Origin: Symsagittifera roscoffensis
Taxonomy: Eukaryota; Xenacoelomorpha; Acoela; Convolutidae
Assembly (NCBI RefSeq): GCF_963678635.1
Contig: NC_087062.1
Location: 48,768,552-48,832,551 of the forward strand
Direction: 5' to 3'
DNA length: 64,000 nt
Shown: positions 11,871 through 24,358 of the stretch, piece by piece
Numbering within the stretch: the first letter of the stretch is position 1
Layout: each line of letters begins with the position of its first letter
The notes under the pieces: generated by a model
Database searches by the model: none
The model's input: the letters and a program-made list of their open reading frames with translations, nothing else
Told to the model about the DNA's origin: nothing
Translations under genes and position numbers: made by a program

Positions 11871-12480
11871 GTCAAAGATTTTATTTTAATCACAGAATAT
11901 CATTTGACACAAAATGACCAATTTCACCATCTTCAGAAAGAAACTCATATATCATGGTAATTGTTTTTGCGTTTACACATTATGTAGCACTTAACCCAAT
12001 TCACCATTGTAAAGCTTATTATGCATATACAACACTCTACGATTTTGGATTACCCAAAATTTTAGTCACAGACAATGACACTGAGTTTAATAATAATGAA
12101 ATCATCACATTATGTCACTTATATAACATTAAACATAAACCACGTACATCTCATGCACCTTGGACAAATGGATTAGTCGAAGGTATGAACCGTTCATTAC
12201 AAGAATACCTCAGATGTATTAATGGAAATGATACCCAATGTACTGAATAGTCTACAGATGTAAAATTATTTCCACTTTCATTTAATTCCCAAATTACAAC
12301 AACATTAGGAATGTCACCGTACGAAATGGTTTTCAACCAAAAACCACTTAAACCAAAAATGTTTACAGCAAACGCGCATAAAAATGCACATGTTATTGTC
12401 AACCAAACAAAGATTCAATTTGTTATAATCCACCACTACATACCCATGATGAAGACCACTTTCATCATCCACAAATTTTA
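11239..12480. repeat. 1242-bp tandem duplication, unit 1
   Basis: Unit 1 of a direct tandem duplication with unit 2 at 12481-13722. The offset is a constant 1242 across the span. I counted about seven single-base differences, giving over 99 percent identity. The junction has short A/T-rich homology (AAATTTTA / AAATTTAA). Confidence 0.92.
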
Positions 12481-13722
12481 AAATTTAACAACACCACCAT
12501 AAATGAAAACACAGACATTCTACAAAATCAAACACCTGATTTTAAAGTACCATGTCTACCTTTAAGTATGATGTTAATCGCATTCAACACTTCCAATACC
12601 TTAAAAACAAAAGGACCTTCCGGATCAAAAAAAAACATACTCAAAATTCATCCAAAGTTTTTACTTTCCAAATGCACCAATTTGGAATAAAATATTATGC
12701 AATGATTGCATAACATGCCAATTAAACAAACCATACCCACATCAAAAGCAAATAGCAGAAAAACATGATTTTAAAGGACAAATTTCAGGAAACAAAACAA
12801 TTCTAAGATACTTCAGGAAATTCAACAATACATCCATAAATGAGAACACAAATATTTTAGAATATCAAACATCAGAATGAAAAGTACCATGTTTACCACT
12901 AAGTATGATACTCCAAGCATTTCACACTTCACATTCCTTAAACAGTAAAGGACATGCAGAATCAGAAAAAAACATACTCAAAATTCATCCATAATTTTTA
13001 TTTCCCTAATGCACCATTTTAGATAAAAATAGTATGCAACGATTGTATAATATGCCAATTAAATAAATCATATCCAAACCAAAAACAAATCGCAAAAAAA
13101 CAAGATATTAAAGTCAAAGATTTTATTTTAATCACAGAATATCATTTGACACAAAATGACCAATTTCACCATCTTCAGAAAGAAACTCATATATCATGGT
13201 AATTGTTTTTGCGTTTACACATTATGTAGCACTTAACCCAATTCACCATTGTAAAGCTTATTATGCATATACAACACTCTACGGTTTTGGATTACCCAAA
13301 ATTTTAGTCACAGACAATGACACTGAGTTTATTAATAATGAAATCATCACATTATGTCACTTATATAACATTAAACATAAACCACGTACATCTCATGCAC
13401 CTTGGACAAATGGATTAGTCGAAGGTATGAACCGTTCATTACAAGAATACCTCAGATGTATTAATGGAAATGATACCCAATGTACTGAATAGTCTACAGA
13501 TGTAAAATTATTTCCACTTTCATTTAAATCCCAAATTACAACAACATTAGGAATGTCACCGTACGAAATGGTATTCAACCAAAAACCACTTAAACCAAAA
13601 ATGTTTACAGCAAACGCGCATAAAAATGCACATGTTATTGTCAACCAAACAAAGATTCAATTTGTTATAATCCACCACTACATACCCATGATGAAGACCA
13701 CTTTCATCATCCACAAATTTTA
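12481..13722. repeat. 1242-bp tandem duplication, unit 2
   Basis: Second unit of the tandem duplication. It carries the same stops and the same open integrase core as unit 1, so duplication happened after the copy was already dead. Differences include GATTTTGG versus GGTTTTGG and TTTAATAAT versus TTTATTAAT. Confidence 0.92.
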
Positions 13723-14298
13723 AAATTAGCTTCCGGTACCCACATCGAATGGATTTTAAATGGAGATAAAAAACACAATGAAATTTATCAAAAAATAACA
13801 AAAAAATTGCTAGAAAGACAAAATATAAATACTCTTATTAATTCACGCTTTACACCAGCAACAGATTTAAAAATGGGAACATTTGTTTTAATTCCCAATT
13901 TTACAACACAAAAAGGAATTTCTAAAAAAAATACAACCACTCGAAAAGGAGCATACAAAATAATAGAGAAACCCACTGATGTCTCATACAAATTGATTGA
14001 CACAAATAAAAAAGAAATTATTCGACACCGAAATAACCTATTACCCTATTACCCAAAAGATTATGCAGTCCGTGAATTAACACAATTATATTTTTTCACA
14101 GGTTTAAAAATTGTTCAAAACAATTCATAAACTAAATTGAATCACCACACCGATGAACAATTTCACTCAAAATTAGATCAACAAAATGAAAATTTTAACC
14201 AAACATCTCTCAAACAAAAAACACGAATATCTCAAAAAGAAATAAAAAATAGGAAAATGACAGAAAGAAATTTACCACAAGATCAAAAAGAATAATCT
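13723..14298 (+). pseudogene. Family 1 copy B: integrase C-terminal GPY/F-like domain and basic tail
   Basis: The frame 13807-14130 (107 codons) has the pattern of the GPY/F domain at the end of many Ty3 integrases. Visible pieces are GTFVLIPNF, a degenerate RKGAYKIIEKPTDVSYKLI (Ala where Pro is usual) and HRNNLLPYYPK. A Lys/Gln-rich tail follows to the TAA near 14293. In the family this domain helps DNA binding and target choice. Confidence 0.75.
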
Positions 14299-15313
14299 GA
14301 ACATAGAAAGTCATCACGACTCAGAAGTCAACCAAGAACAAATTATAAAATCTTCATTCCACAATCTAAAAATTTGAAGAAAGTTGAATTTAAAAAAAAA
14401 CTTTCATTTCCATTTTCATCATCTTCATTTAATTATTCTGAACAATCCACATTTTCAATATAACAGGCTGAAAAACAATCGACCAGATCTAGTTCAAAAT
14501 CAGCCAATAGAAATCATCCCGAAAATGACACTTTTTTTATAGCAATACGACTTTATTAGCCGACACATATTCACATCTAAGCCTATCTATAACTAAAACT
14601 TCAAGACCTCCAGGTCAAAAATAAGCAAGCCGCCTCAAAATGACAACTAAAATAAATATAATCTCAATATTACAACCCTCTACTATCAAGCAGTACAAAG
14701 ATCAACAAAATTTTCCCAACTTAGCACTCACAAACACCTCAAGCAAAATTATTATTTAGACTAAAGAACAAAAAGCACATGATCATTTAGCCTAATAAAT
14801 ACTTATTGGATAACCCCAATTATTCCATGATTAAAAACAAAACTACGAAGATTTCCCAGACTTCTCAAAATATCCCCTCAACAACTCTTGACGAAATCCA
14901 ACCCACTTGTCAAAAAATCAATAAATAATCCGACCACACTCGAATTCAGCCCCAAAAAATTGAAAAAGATTCGACAAATCAAATCACTTCTTAAATGCTT
15001 CTCTCAACAACGGTCACTAAATTCAAACAAATATTTTGAAACCTTTTAATAAAACTTTCAAATCTTCTAATTTTTTTTACAACATTTTTTAGCTAAAATC
15101 ATAGAAACGCTATTCATACTTTTCATTATATGTTGCAATCGTTTTTTAATGTTCTACTCAATCTTTGAAGTATATATATCCCTATCCACAATCCGAGATA
15201 ACCTCCTCAGGTACGATAATTTCATAACTATTTAAATCTTTCGTAATCTATTTAGAAGAACAGATGTCTTTCTAGTATTTGTAACTTTTCTCACATTTTT
15301 ACCATAATTTATT
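14299..15313 (+). other. Inter-ORF region between pol and env, no intact gene
   Basis: About 1 kb of AT-rich sequence with stops in all frames. A basic segment near 14300-14460 (SSRLRSQPR, KKVEFKKKL) still looks like a pol tail. The rest corresponds to 57750-59000 of copy C. I see no functional ORF. Confidence 0.55.
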
Positions 15314-15424
15314 ATGAAAATATGTAAATGTATAAAAAAGGCAATCATCGATTTCGCATTAGCCACTATTCTCTTGTTTCTTTTCATTGAAGAATACTGG
15401 AACAAACATAAATTTTCATTATAA
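15314..15424 (+). CDS. Short membrane-anchor peptide at the start of the env-like region
   Basis: A 36-codon frame from ATG 15314 to TAA 15422-15424. It starts with a basic, Cys-containing segment (MKICKCIKKA) and then has a hydrophobic run (FALATILLFLFI) ending in a charged, aromatic stretch. This has the shape of a signal anchor or signal peptide. A matching peptide is at 57705-57610 in copy C, which supports it as a real element part, probably the leader of the env-like protein. The stop right after it may be original or a lesion. Confidence 0.5.
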   Translation: MKICKCIKKAIIDFALATILLFLFIEEYWNKHKFSL

Positions 15425-16571
15425 AAAACTTCAACTCAACGAAATTTTCCAAAATTGCTAGTCATCAACCACCTCACCAGTCCCCACCAACAACGTCCCA
15501 AGAAAATCCATCAACACCCACAAGTACCCAGAATCCCCATTCATCTACACGCATTTCTTTTCAAGAAAATCCATATACTTTTGAAGAAAGACACGCACGA
15601 TTATCTCAACCATTAGAACCAGTTGTCCGCCAAGCACCTTTAAGTGAACCACAATACGAACCAACGTATAATCTATACCCACACCTACAACAAGATCTTA
15701 ACAGAGTAAGACATATAAATCAAAATCAAAACACACTCGAAATAAACAGACAAATTTTACATCCAAGACGAAACAGAAATTTTCAAACTCTGAGTTCAAT
15801 TTAACATACCTCAATCACCAACATCAAGTCCCTTAGACCTTTCAAGTAGCACATTACCAGAAACACCTCCAACTGCTTCACAACAAATCATTTCAAATAT
15901 TCCATCAGATTAGTTATGTTCAACCCCTACATCACAACAAATTAGGGAAAATCCTTTTAATAACCCAACAACCACAGAACGCCCTCCATATTGGGTGACA
16001 AACAAAAACCGGTGAACCAAATTTAGTAAACAACCCAGTTGATTTTTCATTCGTTACAACAGTATCTACAATACCCGAAACACTTTCCCCTCCCTCAACA
16101 CTTTCTTTAAGCTAAATATCACCATCAACTTTTCCCCTAAATTTCCCTACCAACCTTGATTCACGATATCAAAAAAAAACACCTCAAAATATACCACTAC
16201 GATTAGATAGGAACACATACGTAGCACCCCCACCATTTTTTGGTCAATATCAGGAAAGTAATAGACTACACAACTGGGCATTGAACGGATTACAATATCG
16301 ACACGATATTCACAAAGATATACAAGAACATAACATCCAAATACTACAACAAGGCAGTCTCACACTAAAATTCGAACTTATAGTAAGACTAAATAACATT
16401 GTTCAACATCCATTCCCAACAGACCCTCCCAATATCACAGCTCAATCTTTACCTCCGCCATTTATAACAACAGAAATAATATATAAATACGACAGATATA
16501 CAAAAAAGACAATCGGATACATAACCTTTTATAACCCATACTCAGGATTTTCATACACATGTATATTCTAA
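15425..16571 (+). pseudogene. Family 1 copy B: env-like protein, N-terminal Pro/Ser-rich part
   Basis: Translations in shifting frames give a Pro/Ser/Thr-rich stretch. From 16281 to 16571 there is an open 96-codon piece (HDIHKDIQEHNIQIL and a Pro-rich region) that matches copy C at 57024-56596. The position, downstream of integrase and ahead of a Cys-containing, membrane-anchored region, is that of an envelope-like third gene. I do not recognise the glycoprotein family. Broken by several stops before 16281. Confidence 0.55.
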
Positions 16572-16597
16572 AGATATTCACATTTCAATATCTCCTT

Positions 16598-18545
16598 TTT
16601 CTCATTTTTTCCGAACCAAATCAAAATCCCTCTCCTCTCACAGGACCCCAAAATTTATTAGAAACACACAACGATTGTGAAGACAACTAACAAAAAACAC
16701 TACATAATTATGCTATAAATCAAGTAACACAATCCGAATCCGAACCGCAAGCTATAGAAACTACGAACATGGTAGCCACATAATACTCAAAAGCCCGAGC
16801 TACCACACTTAGAGGCTATAAATTCACAGCGACATTTTCCGAAAAGAAAGTACACTGTTCACAAGTCTCAAAAGGAAATAATAACCGACTTGATCACAAA
16901 TCTTTCTATCAAAGCAATATAGAAAGACTTTTACATCTACAACCCGAAGATTGTAAAAATGAATTACTCAGATTAAATTTAAGATCAAATAAAAACTCAA
17001 ACAGGAAAATAATAAACTTTCAAGTTTTTCAGGACCCTGCACACCAAGCATAACTTCGAAGATACCAAGGACACATAAGATTAGATGAAAAATACCCATA
17101 TAATATGCACACGGAAGGTTAACTTATGATCTTCACGATAAACATAGGATACCACACATTGGAATAAAAAACCCCTCAAACTGCAAAGCAGAAACAAAAA
17201 ACAAAGGATACCAAGAAATAATGTTTTTTGATTGGAAAATACAACTTGAAAAAGTACAACTCACACGAGATTTAAATGATAAGACTATAATTTACCAAGG
17301 AATCAGACCACCTTGCAAAAAACGACCAAGATTACTGTGATCCTACTACTAGGACACAGGCAACCATTGTCTGGTTTCCCAAAGACACTCGTACGACATT
17401 TCAAGTAGCAAAAATACACGCTAGAATGATAAAATTTCATCAAAAATTTAATTTTTTATCGAGTCAATACCGTTTGAAGAGGTTAGCCCTGCACAAATAA
17501 GACAACAAAATCACAAATTTAGAATATCTCTTTTTTCTCATTTTTCCGAACCAAATCAAAATCCCTCTCCTCGCACAGGACCCCAAGATTTATTAGAAAC
17601 ACACAACGATTGTGAAGAAAACTAACAGAAAACAATAGACAAATATGCTATAAATCAAGTCACAATGTGAATCCGAACCACAAGCTATAACAAATATAAA
17701 AGCTACACTATACTCAAAAGCCAGAGCAACAACACTAACAGGAAACAAATTTACAGCAACATTTTCCGAAAAGAAAGTACATAAGTTCACAAGTTTCAAA
17801 CGGAAATAAAACTAGATTGGACCACGAATCTTTCTATCATTAAGACTGAAAGACTACTACATCTTAGCCCTAAAGACTTTAAAAACAAATTAAAGCGACT
17901 AAACTTAACACCAAACGAAGGCACAAACAGAAAACTTGTCAATTTCCAAGTTTTTCCAGATGTAGCACATCAAGCAGAACTTGAAAAACACCAAGGTCAC
18001 ATAAGACTAATTACAAAATTCCCCTTCCATAGAGCACACGGCAGAATAACATACAATCTGGATACCACACATAGGAATAAATAATCCCTCAAATTGCAAA
18101 GCAGACACAAAAAAAAGGATATCAAGAAATTTTGTTTTTTGATTGGAAAATACAACTTGAAAAAGTACAACTTACACGCGACTTAAAAGACGACAAAAAT
18201 CTTTACCAAGGAATTAGACTCCCTTGCAAAAATGACCAAGGATATTGCGATCCTACAACACGATCACAAGCAACCATTGTATGGTTTCCCGAAGAAACCT
18301 GCACAGTTTTTCAAGTAGCAAAAACACACGCTAGAATGATCAAATTCCACCAAAAATATTTTATTGAATCAATTCCATATGAAGATGTAAGCCTTGACCA
18401 AATTAGATCTATGAATCATAAATTTAAAAACATCCACAATTTAGAAAACAAGTTAACACGATTTCAAATATACCCAGAAACAGAACTTGCATGTAAATAC
18501 AACAAGCCAATTTATAAAACACAGTATTCAAAAATTTTTGTTTAA
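16598..18545 (+). repeat. Tandem duplication inside the env-like region (about 0.93-kb units)
   Basis: Unit 1 is about 16598-17525 and unit 2 about 17526-18450. Both start with CTCATTTTTTCCGAACC-type sequence, pass through ACACACAACGATTGTGAAGA and end in the same Cys-rich segment. Identity is about 80 percent by eye. Copy C has only one such unit, so the duplication is private to B. Unit 1 is the more decayed. Confidence 0.8.
18132..18545 (+). pseudogene. Family 1 copy B: env-like ectodomain piece
   Basis: A 137-codon open frame from the second unit of the env duplication. It contains several Cys (for example in RLPCKNDQGYCDPTTRSQ) and a long amphipathic stretch. The first unit encodes a decayed version at 17221-17520. 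By position it is the extracellular part of a membrane protein exposed on particles or cells. Annotated only as a broken env-like segment; whether it ever mediated entry is unknown. Confidence 0.55.
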
Positions 18546-18563
18546 TACGAAAATGTTTTTGAC

Positions 18564-19768
18564 ATGAATACAGGACATTTAACCGTAAGCGCGTTGGCCA
18601 CATCTCACTCACTTACCGACAAAAATCTCTACGTTTCAGCATATTTTCAGAAACAAACAGGACGAATCGGTGGAAAATTAAAACCACAAGACACAGAAAG
18701 TACACGATTACAAGAACTATCACTTATGAACAGCACTCATTTTGGCGCAATTCATTATTATATACATTTAGATATGAAACTAGACTACACAACATGCAGA
18801 CTTTTTCAAGAAATGTCACTACTGGAATTAGAAATACTACACCAACTATGTGAACTTGAAAGAACACAAATTCTACAGTCACTAGCACAAGCAGTTCTAG
18901 AAATACCATATGCAGGATATTTATTATCCGGAAGTAAATCAAATTTCCTTGATTATGAAGGAAACGTCTTATGGTATTACACTTTTATCAAAAAAGTATC
19001 ACCTTTATACGTTTTTGAAGATAAACGATTTACAAAAGAATCCCAAAGTTCTACAAAAAAAATTACATTTTGTTGACATGATTTCTAGAAGAACATATTT
19101 CTGGGATACATCCGTCCCATGTGGATCAAAAAATAGTCACAAGGTTGTAAAATTAAATCCCGACGAAGATAAATACTATCTACTTACACCATATCCAACA
19201 TTAATGACACCACTAAAAAAGTTTTCACCCGAAAGCATTACAGCTATAGCCCGAAACCCAAATATCGATTTACAATCGATAGGCATCTATTCTAAATCCG
19301 ACATACAACACCACATACGTATACAATAATTTCAAGAATTAATTACAAAGATGGACACTATACAACGCCAATCAGTAGATCAAAGCTTACAAAAACTTGC
19401 AGAACCAGCAGGATTTTCAGACATTTACGCACAAGATTACAGCGGATATTTTAAAGACATAAAAGATTGTATTTATCTGAACGGCGAGAAATATCGACCA
19501 CAAGATATATCACCAATCAATATTTTTAGTTTTGTAAATTTCAAAAACGAACTTTTAGCATTTCTAGGATGGCCATATTACATCTTAGAAAGATTGACTA
19601 TATTATACGCAATGTTTAATATTATTGGATTTATGTTTTCTTTATTAAAAGAAATTTATAACACATGCGCAACCCACACACAAGTCAATAGACAAGCGAG
19701 CCTAGCACGCATACGTTTTGCAGGTTTTTTCGGAATTTTTTCCACATCTATAAGTAAAATACTTTAAG
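18564..19768 (+). pseudogene. Family 1 copy B: env-like C-terminal part with transmembrane segment
   Basis: Three open pieces in different frames (18564-19076, 18910-19329, 19351-19767) together match copy C at 55190-54160. The first is helical and Leu-rich (MSLLELEILHQLCELERTQI). The last ends with a hydrophobic, aromatic segment (19555-19660, AFLGWPYYIL and MFNIIGFMFSLL) that looks like a membrane span followed by a basic tail. This is the usual layout of an envelope glycoprotein C-terminus. At least two frameshifts (near 18970-19078 and 19330) disable it. Confidence 0.6.
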
Positions 19769-20095
19769 ATGCACAAATAAAAGAATACAATACAAAGTTA
19801 TCAACTACACCAAACACATGTGTTGAATCACACAAAAACACAAATACATTACTTACAGCACCACAACTACCAAGTTAAACTCGTAACCATCCACTATCAC
19901 TAGTACCACGGAACTTCAGAAACTTAGCCATAGTAAACATCCCAAATCATGTACAAAGTCCAATTCTCCAAATCAACACATTGTAACACAACAACCTCAA
20001 AATGGCAATAAATTTGAACAAATAATCGAACAACCACAAACCACAAATTTTCAATCTCAGACAATCATTTTTTTAGCACACGATGAGCTGACAAG
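19769..20095 (+). other. Spacer after the env-like gene, no gene seen
   Basis: Asn/Gln/Thr-type AT-rich sequence with stops, possibly a decayed cytoplasmic tail. The composition changes near 20100, where a C-rich block starts; this is a possible junction between copy B and block D. Confidence 0.5.
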
Positions 20096-21420
20096 TTGGA
20101 TCCCTTCACCGTTCCACTTCCCACCCAGCCAACCTCCAAAACCCAATTCCCATCATCCCACTTTTTGCTTTCCCGCCACCTGAGTCACCCCATGTTAACA
20201 CATCATCCGGCATGGATTCTGACACTAATTCAGACATCACCGCTTTTAACACAATTTCTAAATTTAATAACTCGAAACCCCAGACGAAATTGCAGAATCG
20301 AAGACATCGAAACCCCAGACGAATTGCAAAATCCAAACCCAGCCCACCAGCATTTTCCCAACCGCCCTTGCGACCTATTCAACCCCAGTCCACAAATGAT
20401 TCCCCCTCTTCTATTTCTCATATTTCCCAAGCAACCCCGACATACTCCCCCTTTACCAATGACCATTCCAACAGATTCCCCAGATTCCAACAAATTTCAC
20501 AAGAATTAGATAACCTAATAACACTACAACAACAAATACTACGTCCTCACACTCTAACTATTCACCAATTATCATCAAATATAACATCATCAAACCCACC
20601 AACTCCTACACCCTCTTCAGTTTATACCCCTTCTTTAGATCAATCCTCAACATCAACCCATTCATCATCCACAACTAACCGTGCATATAGAACGTTCAAA
20701 AGAAAATTTCCTAACCACGCGTTTCCCTCCAAACCCGGAACAGCCCGCGATTATGTAAGCCACCCTGACCACATTATTACTCCAGCCTTTCTCCAAGCTT
20801 CCCTAACCTCTTCCCCCAATCAACCATTAGTCATTCCAACCCTCACATTGAACAACCTCACTGTGTCGATGAGCACATACTAATCCCTACACTTCACTGG
20901 ACAGCGTTTTATTATTTCTCAAATCCACTTTGTATACCATTAAATAAAACACCTCACAAAATAGAAAAAGTAAACTAGATTTTTTCAGACTCACCGCAGC
21001 ACTAACACCTAGACAATTTACTCACGTAGGATATAAAAAGCTACTAAAAATTTTCACTGCACCCCGAGCTAATGATTTTTCTATCGAATATTATGATCAC
21101 AACATCATCAGACCTAACCAAGACTAATTTTTAGACAAAGATAAGTTCGCTAACCCTCAACTAACAGAAAAATTTTTCATCTTAACACCCTACATCTTTA
21201 CACTAAGCTCACTAAATAAAAAACACGAACACATTTTTCCGAAGAACTAATCGATATCCAAGCTTATGAATCATTTTACGATAAATTTCAAACTTTGTCA
21301 CTAACTTTTCACTTCCTCACTCCAAAAGAGCGAGATCTGCACTGTTCACACGACATCATGTTACGAACTAAACAAACGCACACTCACACATATTATAGAT
21401 TCATTCAAAATCATTTTATT
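20096..21420 (+). pseudogene. Block D: second copy of the N-terminal gag block ('block N')
   Basis: 20212-20883 is an open 223-codon frame, Ser/Thr/Pro-rich with a helix LDNLITLQQQIL and a C-terminal basic patch (TFKRKFPNH). The following 500 bases continue the match to copy A (4189-3190, inverted) in decayed frames, ending at SLTFHFLTP and MLRTK (21295-21372). In copy A this block sits in front of gag, but here it sits after env. No zinc knuckle or enzyme motif is present. Overlapping frames at 20096-20509 are shadows. Confidence 0.55.
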
Positions 21421-21760
21421 TTTTTTACACATTCACGACAACCCCACCATCGTTTTCAATTTATTAATTCAAAGTACACTTCACCATTTCTCTTAAATTT
21501 CTCATACTGTATTAAAAGCACTAAACTGAGCTTCCTCATAAATTACGACCCAGTAACCCAAATGTATATATTTTGTCCACTCACCAAGACCTTTAATGTA
21601 GAAGAATCCCGGCCCCTCATTGTCCCGCATGAATATATACAACCTATAGAAATCCCAATATTAGAATGCATTCACAATACTAAATAATCACAAGCTTTTT
21701 AATCTCATTCAACACGCCAATCACGAGTTTTCTGTAGGCAACGAAGAATTAAACACCATA
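21421..21760 (+). pseudogene. Block D: LTR-proximal ORF remnant (matches 5354-5007)
   Basis: The tail of the 21295-21687 frame switches from block N sequence to a segment with MYIFCPLTKTFN and VPHEYIQPIEIPILE, the same as the minus-strand ORF at 5354-5007. A stop at 21685 and later stops cut it short; the continuing homology (IRAL, then LLETKK) can be followed to about 21810. Function unknown. Confidence 0.5.
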
Positions 21761-22099
21761 AGAGCACTTTAACTGCTTTGGCCACTACTGGAAACTAAAA
21801 AAATTTTTTCGCATGTTTGCAAAATTACTAACCACATCAGGTTCAATTCACGATATCTTCCCCCATGGTTTCTTACCCTATAATTAGGTAAGCATAAATT
21901 AAATATTTTAACACTAATAAATTCAAAACATACTAACCGTTTCTCATTAAATGTTTCTTCATTAGTCTTTAGATCACTATCATCTACAGACAAGAAAACA
22001 ATAAACTTTTCAAACAGCAAACTCTTTTTTAATTCATAAGTTTTTATTAACTAACAGCAAGAAATGAAGCAGTAAAATTTCCTCTCCACAGCAGTAATT

Positions 22100-23180
22100 T
22101 CATCTATAAGTTCTTTTCCCCAATATAGTAAATCTAAATACATTGAAAATAATTTAATAATTTCAATCCCCCACAATGCAGTAAATTTAAAGTTTTCAGC
22201 AGTAAATTTATACAAATATCAGCAAAAATAAGCTTTTCAAGAATCAAACGCACACAAATTCTATCCACACTCGCACAGCTCGCCCACGACGAGTTGTTTA
22301 AAATAATGATTTCAGTTTCAACTTTCACTGATAACAACTCAAACTAACAATAACAAATTTCAAACTTTCTTTTAACCCGGTTGGAAAGGAATTATATAAT
22401 AATCCCAACTAACCAATGCAGCTTACTAAACACCATAAAACACAAACTAACAGCATGACTAAGAAAAGAAAGCCCTTAGTACCCAAACTGGATTAAACCA
22501 GCTTAAAGAACCGATAATTTATTCTTTTGAAGACTATTGATAAGTCTAGAAAAGAACGCATAAAACACCAAAAAGTCGAAAGACAAACCCAAACCAAACA
22601 ATTCGATTTTTGAGAAAAAGAAACAACTAAAACAACAAAAGGAAAAACCTAGAAACAAACACGACACAAAAGGTTAACACAAAACAGGACTAAAAAACCA
22701 TCATGAAATCATACCCTCACTCCTGGCCTAACCCACCAGATGAGGACGAAGTCCTGAGCATGCCTAATAGCCGGCCTAACCCACCGTGCTAGAATCCACG
22801 CTTTGTGACCCACTCCTCATTTTTGATAAGAGGTACTCAAGTGTGAGTAACTCTTTTAAAATAACTGAACTAAAAATAAAAGCTTTTGCGATAAAAACTA
22901 ATAAAAAATCACAAATAAACGCAGGAATAACTAAACATTCATAAATGTAAAATATATATTGCAGTAATATAGATCATACACAATCACGAGGATGAGCATC
23001 AAGCAGCTAAGACAACCTCATCACGCACAACCGACAGAATGGCTGAACACAACCGATATGCCGCTCACAACCACAACTCAAAAGATTTGAAGTACGACTT
23101 GACTCCGAAGCAAAGGACTTCATTGAAACAGACCAATGACCACCTCGATGTTCAAGTATAAGTACAGATCCGAGTTGCAG
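22100..23180 (+). mobile_element. Family 1 LTR / terminal region (plus orientation), interrupted on its right by the giant element
   Basis: This matches the inverse of 53260-54100. Shared landmarks are CGCCCACGA (22275), CACTGATAACAACTC (22326), TTTAACCCGGTTGGAA (22372-22387), an AATTCGATTTTTGAG segment (22598), TGAGCATGC (22756), CGCTTTGTGACC (22799) and GACCAATGACCACCTCGATGTT (23131). The match fades at about 23180. The next part of the same terminal sequence reappears at 44443, so about 21 kb is inserted in between. Confidence 0.7.
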
Positions 23181-24358
23181 GGCATTCCCTCCAAACTCGA
23201 GCTTCTCGAGATTGATTTTGTTATCAATCTTAGTCATCATTGAAGGACAAGGTGAAATCTAATACTCCAGTTTCCTGGAGCTTCCTCCTCCAAGAATGGA
23301 ATAAGAACTGATGCTTGCAAACGATCAATCATCCATCGTGCACTACAGAAATAAGTCAATGAAAGAAAAACTCTGAAAAGCCGGGAAAGTGGTTCGGAAG
23401 GACTGAGCTGAACCACTAGGAAACTTGACTGGAAGAGGTGACCAGCCAAGTGGGAAGGTGGTGCTGATGTCAAGTGCAGTGCACGTCAAGGGGACAACCA
23501 GCACGGGATCACTACAACAAGAAGGGGTGTTCTCAAGTTGGGCAAACGGGTACCGTGAAAATCCACATTAAATTATAGGAAATAAGTGTAAAATTGGATA
23601 CGCGGAGTCCCATTGTTTTGAGGAAGTTTTTACACAAACAGGCCTGGAAACAGGTCTACGGTTTTCTCTCGAGAGGTTTAGCACCCGGCGCTTAAGGGAT
23701 TTTTCGGCTTAAGAGGGGGGCTAAAGAGGGGGGAGGTTAGAAGGGGGGCTGGTTAAGTTAGAGGTTGGCCGTTGTGAATTGTAAAAAGGGGGGACACATT
23801 AGAGTAACTAATTGTTCGGCATCGTCGATTTAGTTACATTAGATACTAACACGCGTTGGTTATAAGAAGCGGATATCCAAATTTAACATCGAGTTAAGGT
23901 AGGTACCCTGGTCGGATCGGTAGGGGGGAACGGACATAGACAGTTTTTGTGATACCCCATAAGATCGCTAGCAGGGGGGAGGAAAACGCGTGGCAATCGG
24001 GTACCAGACATTTTTTCAGACAAAAGTTGACATCTGTCAGCTTTGAATTTTAGGTGGGTTCATCTTTCTGTTTTTGTAATTTTTCCTGATTAAATTTTTA
24101 CGTTTTGGTGAAAATTTGTTGTTGGTATTTAAACGAACAGGTGATCACAAGATACCTGCGAAGAAGGTAAGGTTTCAAATAGCCTGAAACAACGAGAGAG
24201 AGAAAAATACAGGGGGGTCAGTATTTGGATTTTGGCCATTAAGTTAGGGATTTTGGGAAAATTTTTACTAGAGCTCAAGTGGTGGTACACGGTACAGCGA
24301 TTCAAGAGTCCCCACAACGAAGAAGAAGAGATCCTACTATCCAGACACTTAGTGACAA
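23181..24358 (+). other. Family 3 leader region with repeated G6 tracts, no gene
   Basis: No ORF with convincing coding features. Runs of six G occur at 23715, 23728, 23743, 23788, 23933, 23974 and 24212. A pyrimidine run ending in CAG (TTTTTTCAGA at 24011-24020) resembles a 3' splice site, and a similar site with shared upstream bases (AATCGGGT) precedes the second coding block at 33990-34009. The left end of the family 3 element must lie in the first few hundred bases here, but I could not find its LTR. Confidence 0.5.

Larger units (their letters stand above)
11201..13722 (+). pseudogene. Family 1 copy B: integrase zinc-binding and catalytic core, duplicated
   Basis: The zinc-binding part (CNDCITCQLNKPY near 11459) and the DDE core are visible. 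The first Asp is in FDTK (11908-11910), followed by a stop where a Gly is expected. The second Asp is in LVTDNDTEF and the Glu in GLVEGMNRS, both inside 11954-12250. The whole stretch then repeats, with the same core at 13196-13492. TGA and TAG stops are shared by both copies. The role would be insertion of element cDNA into the host chromosome. Confidence 0.8.
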
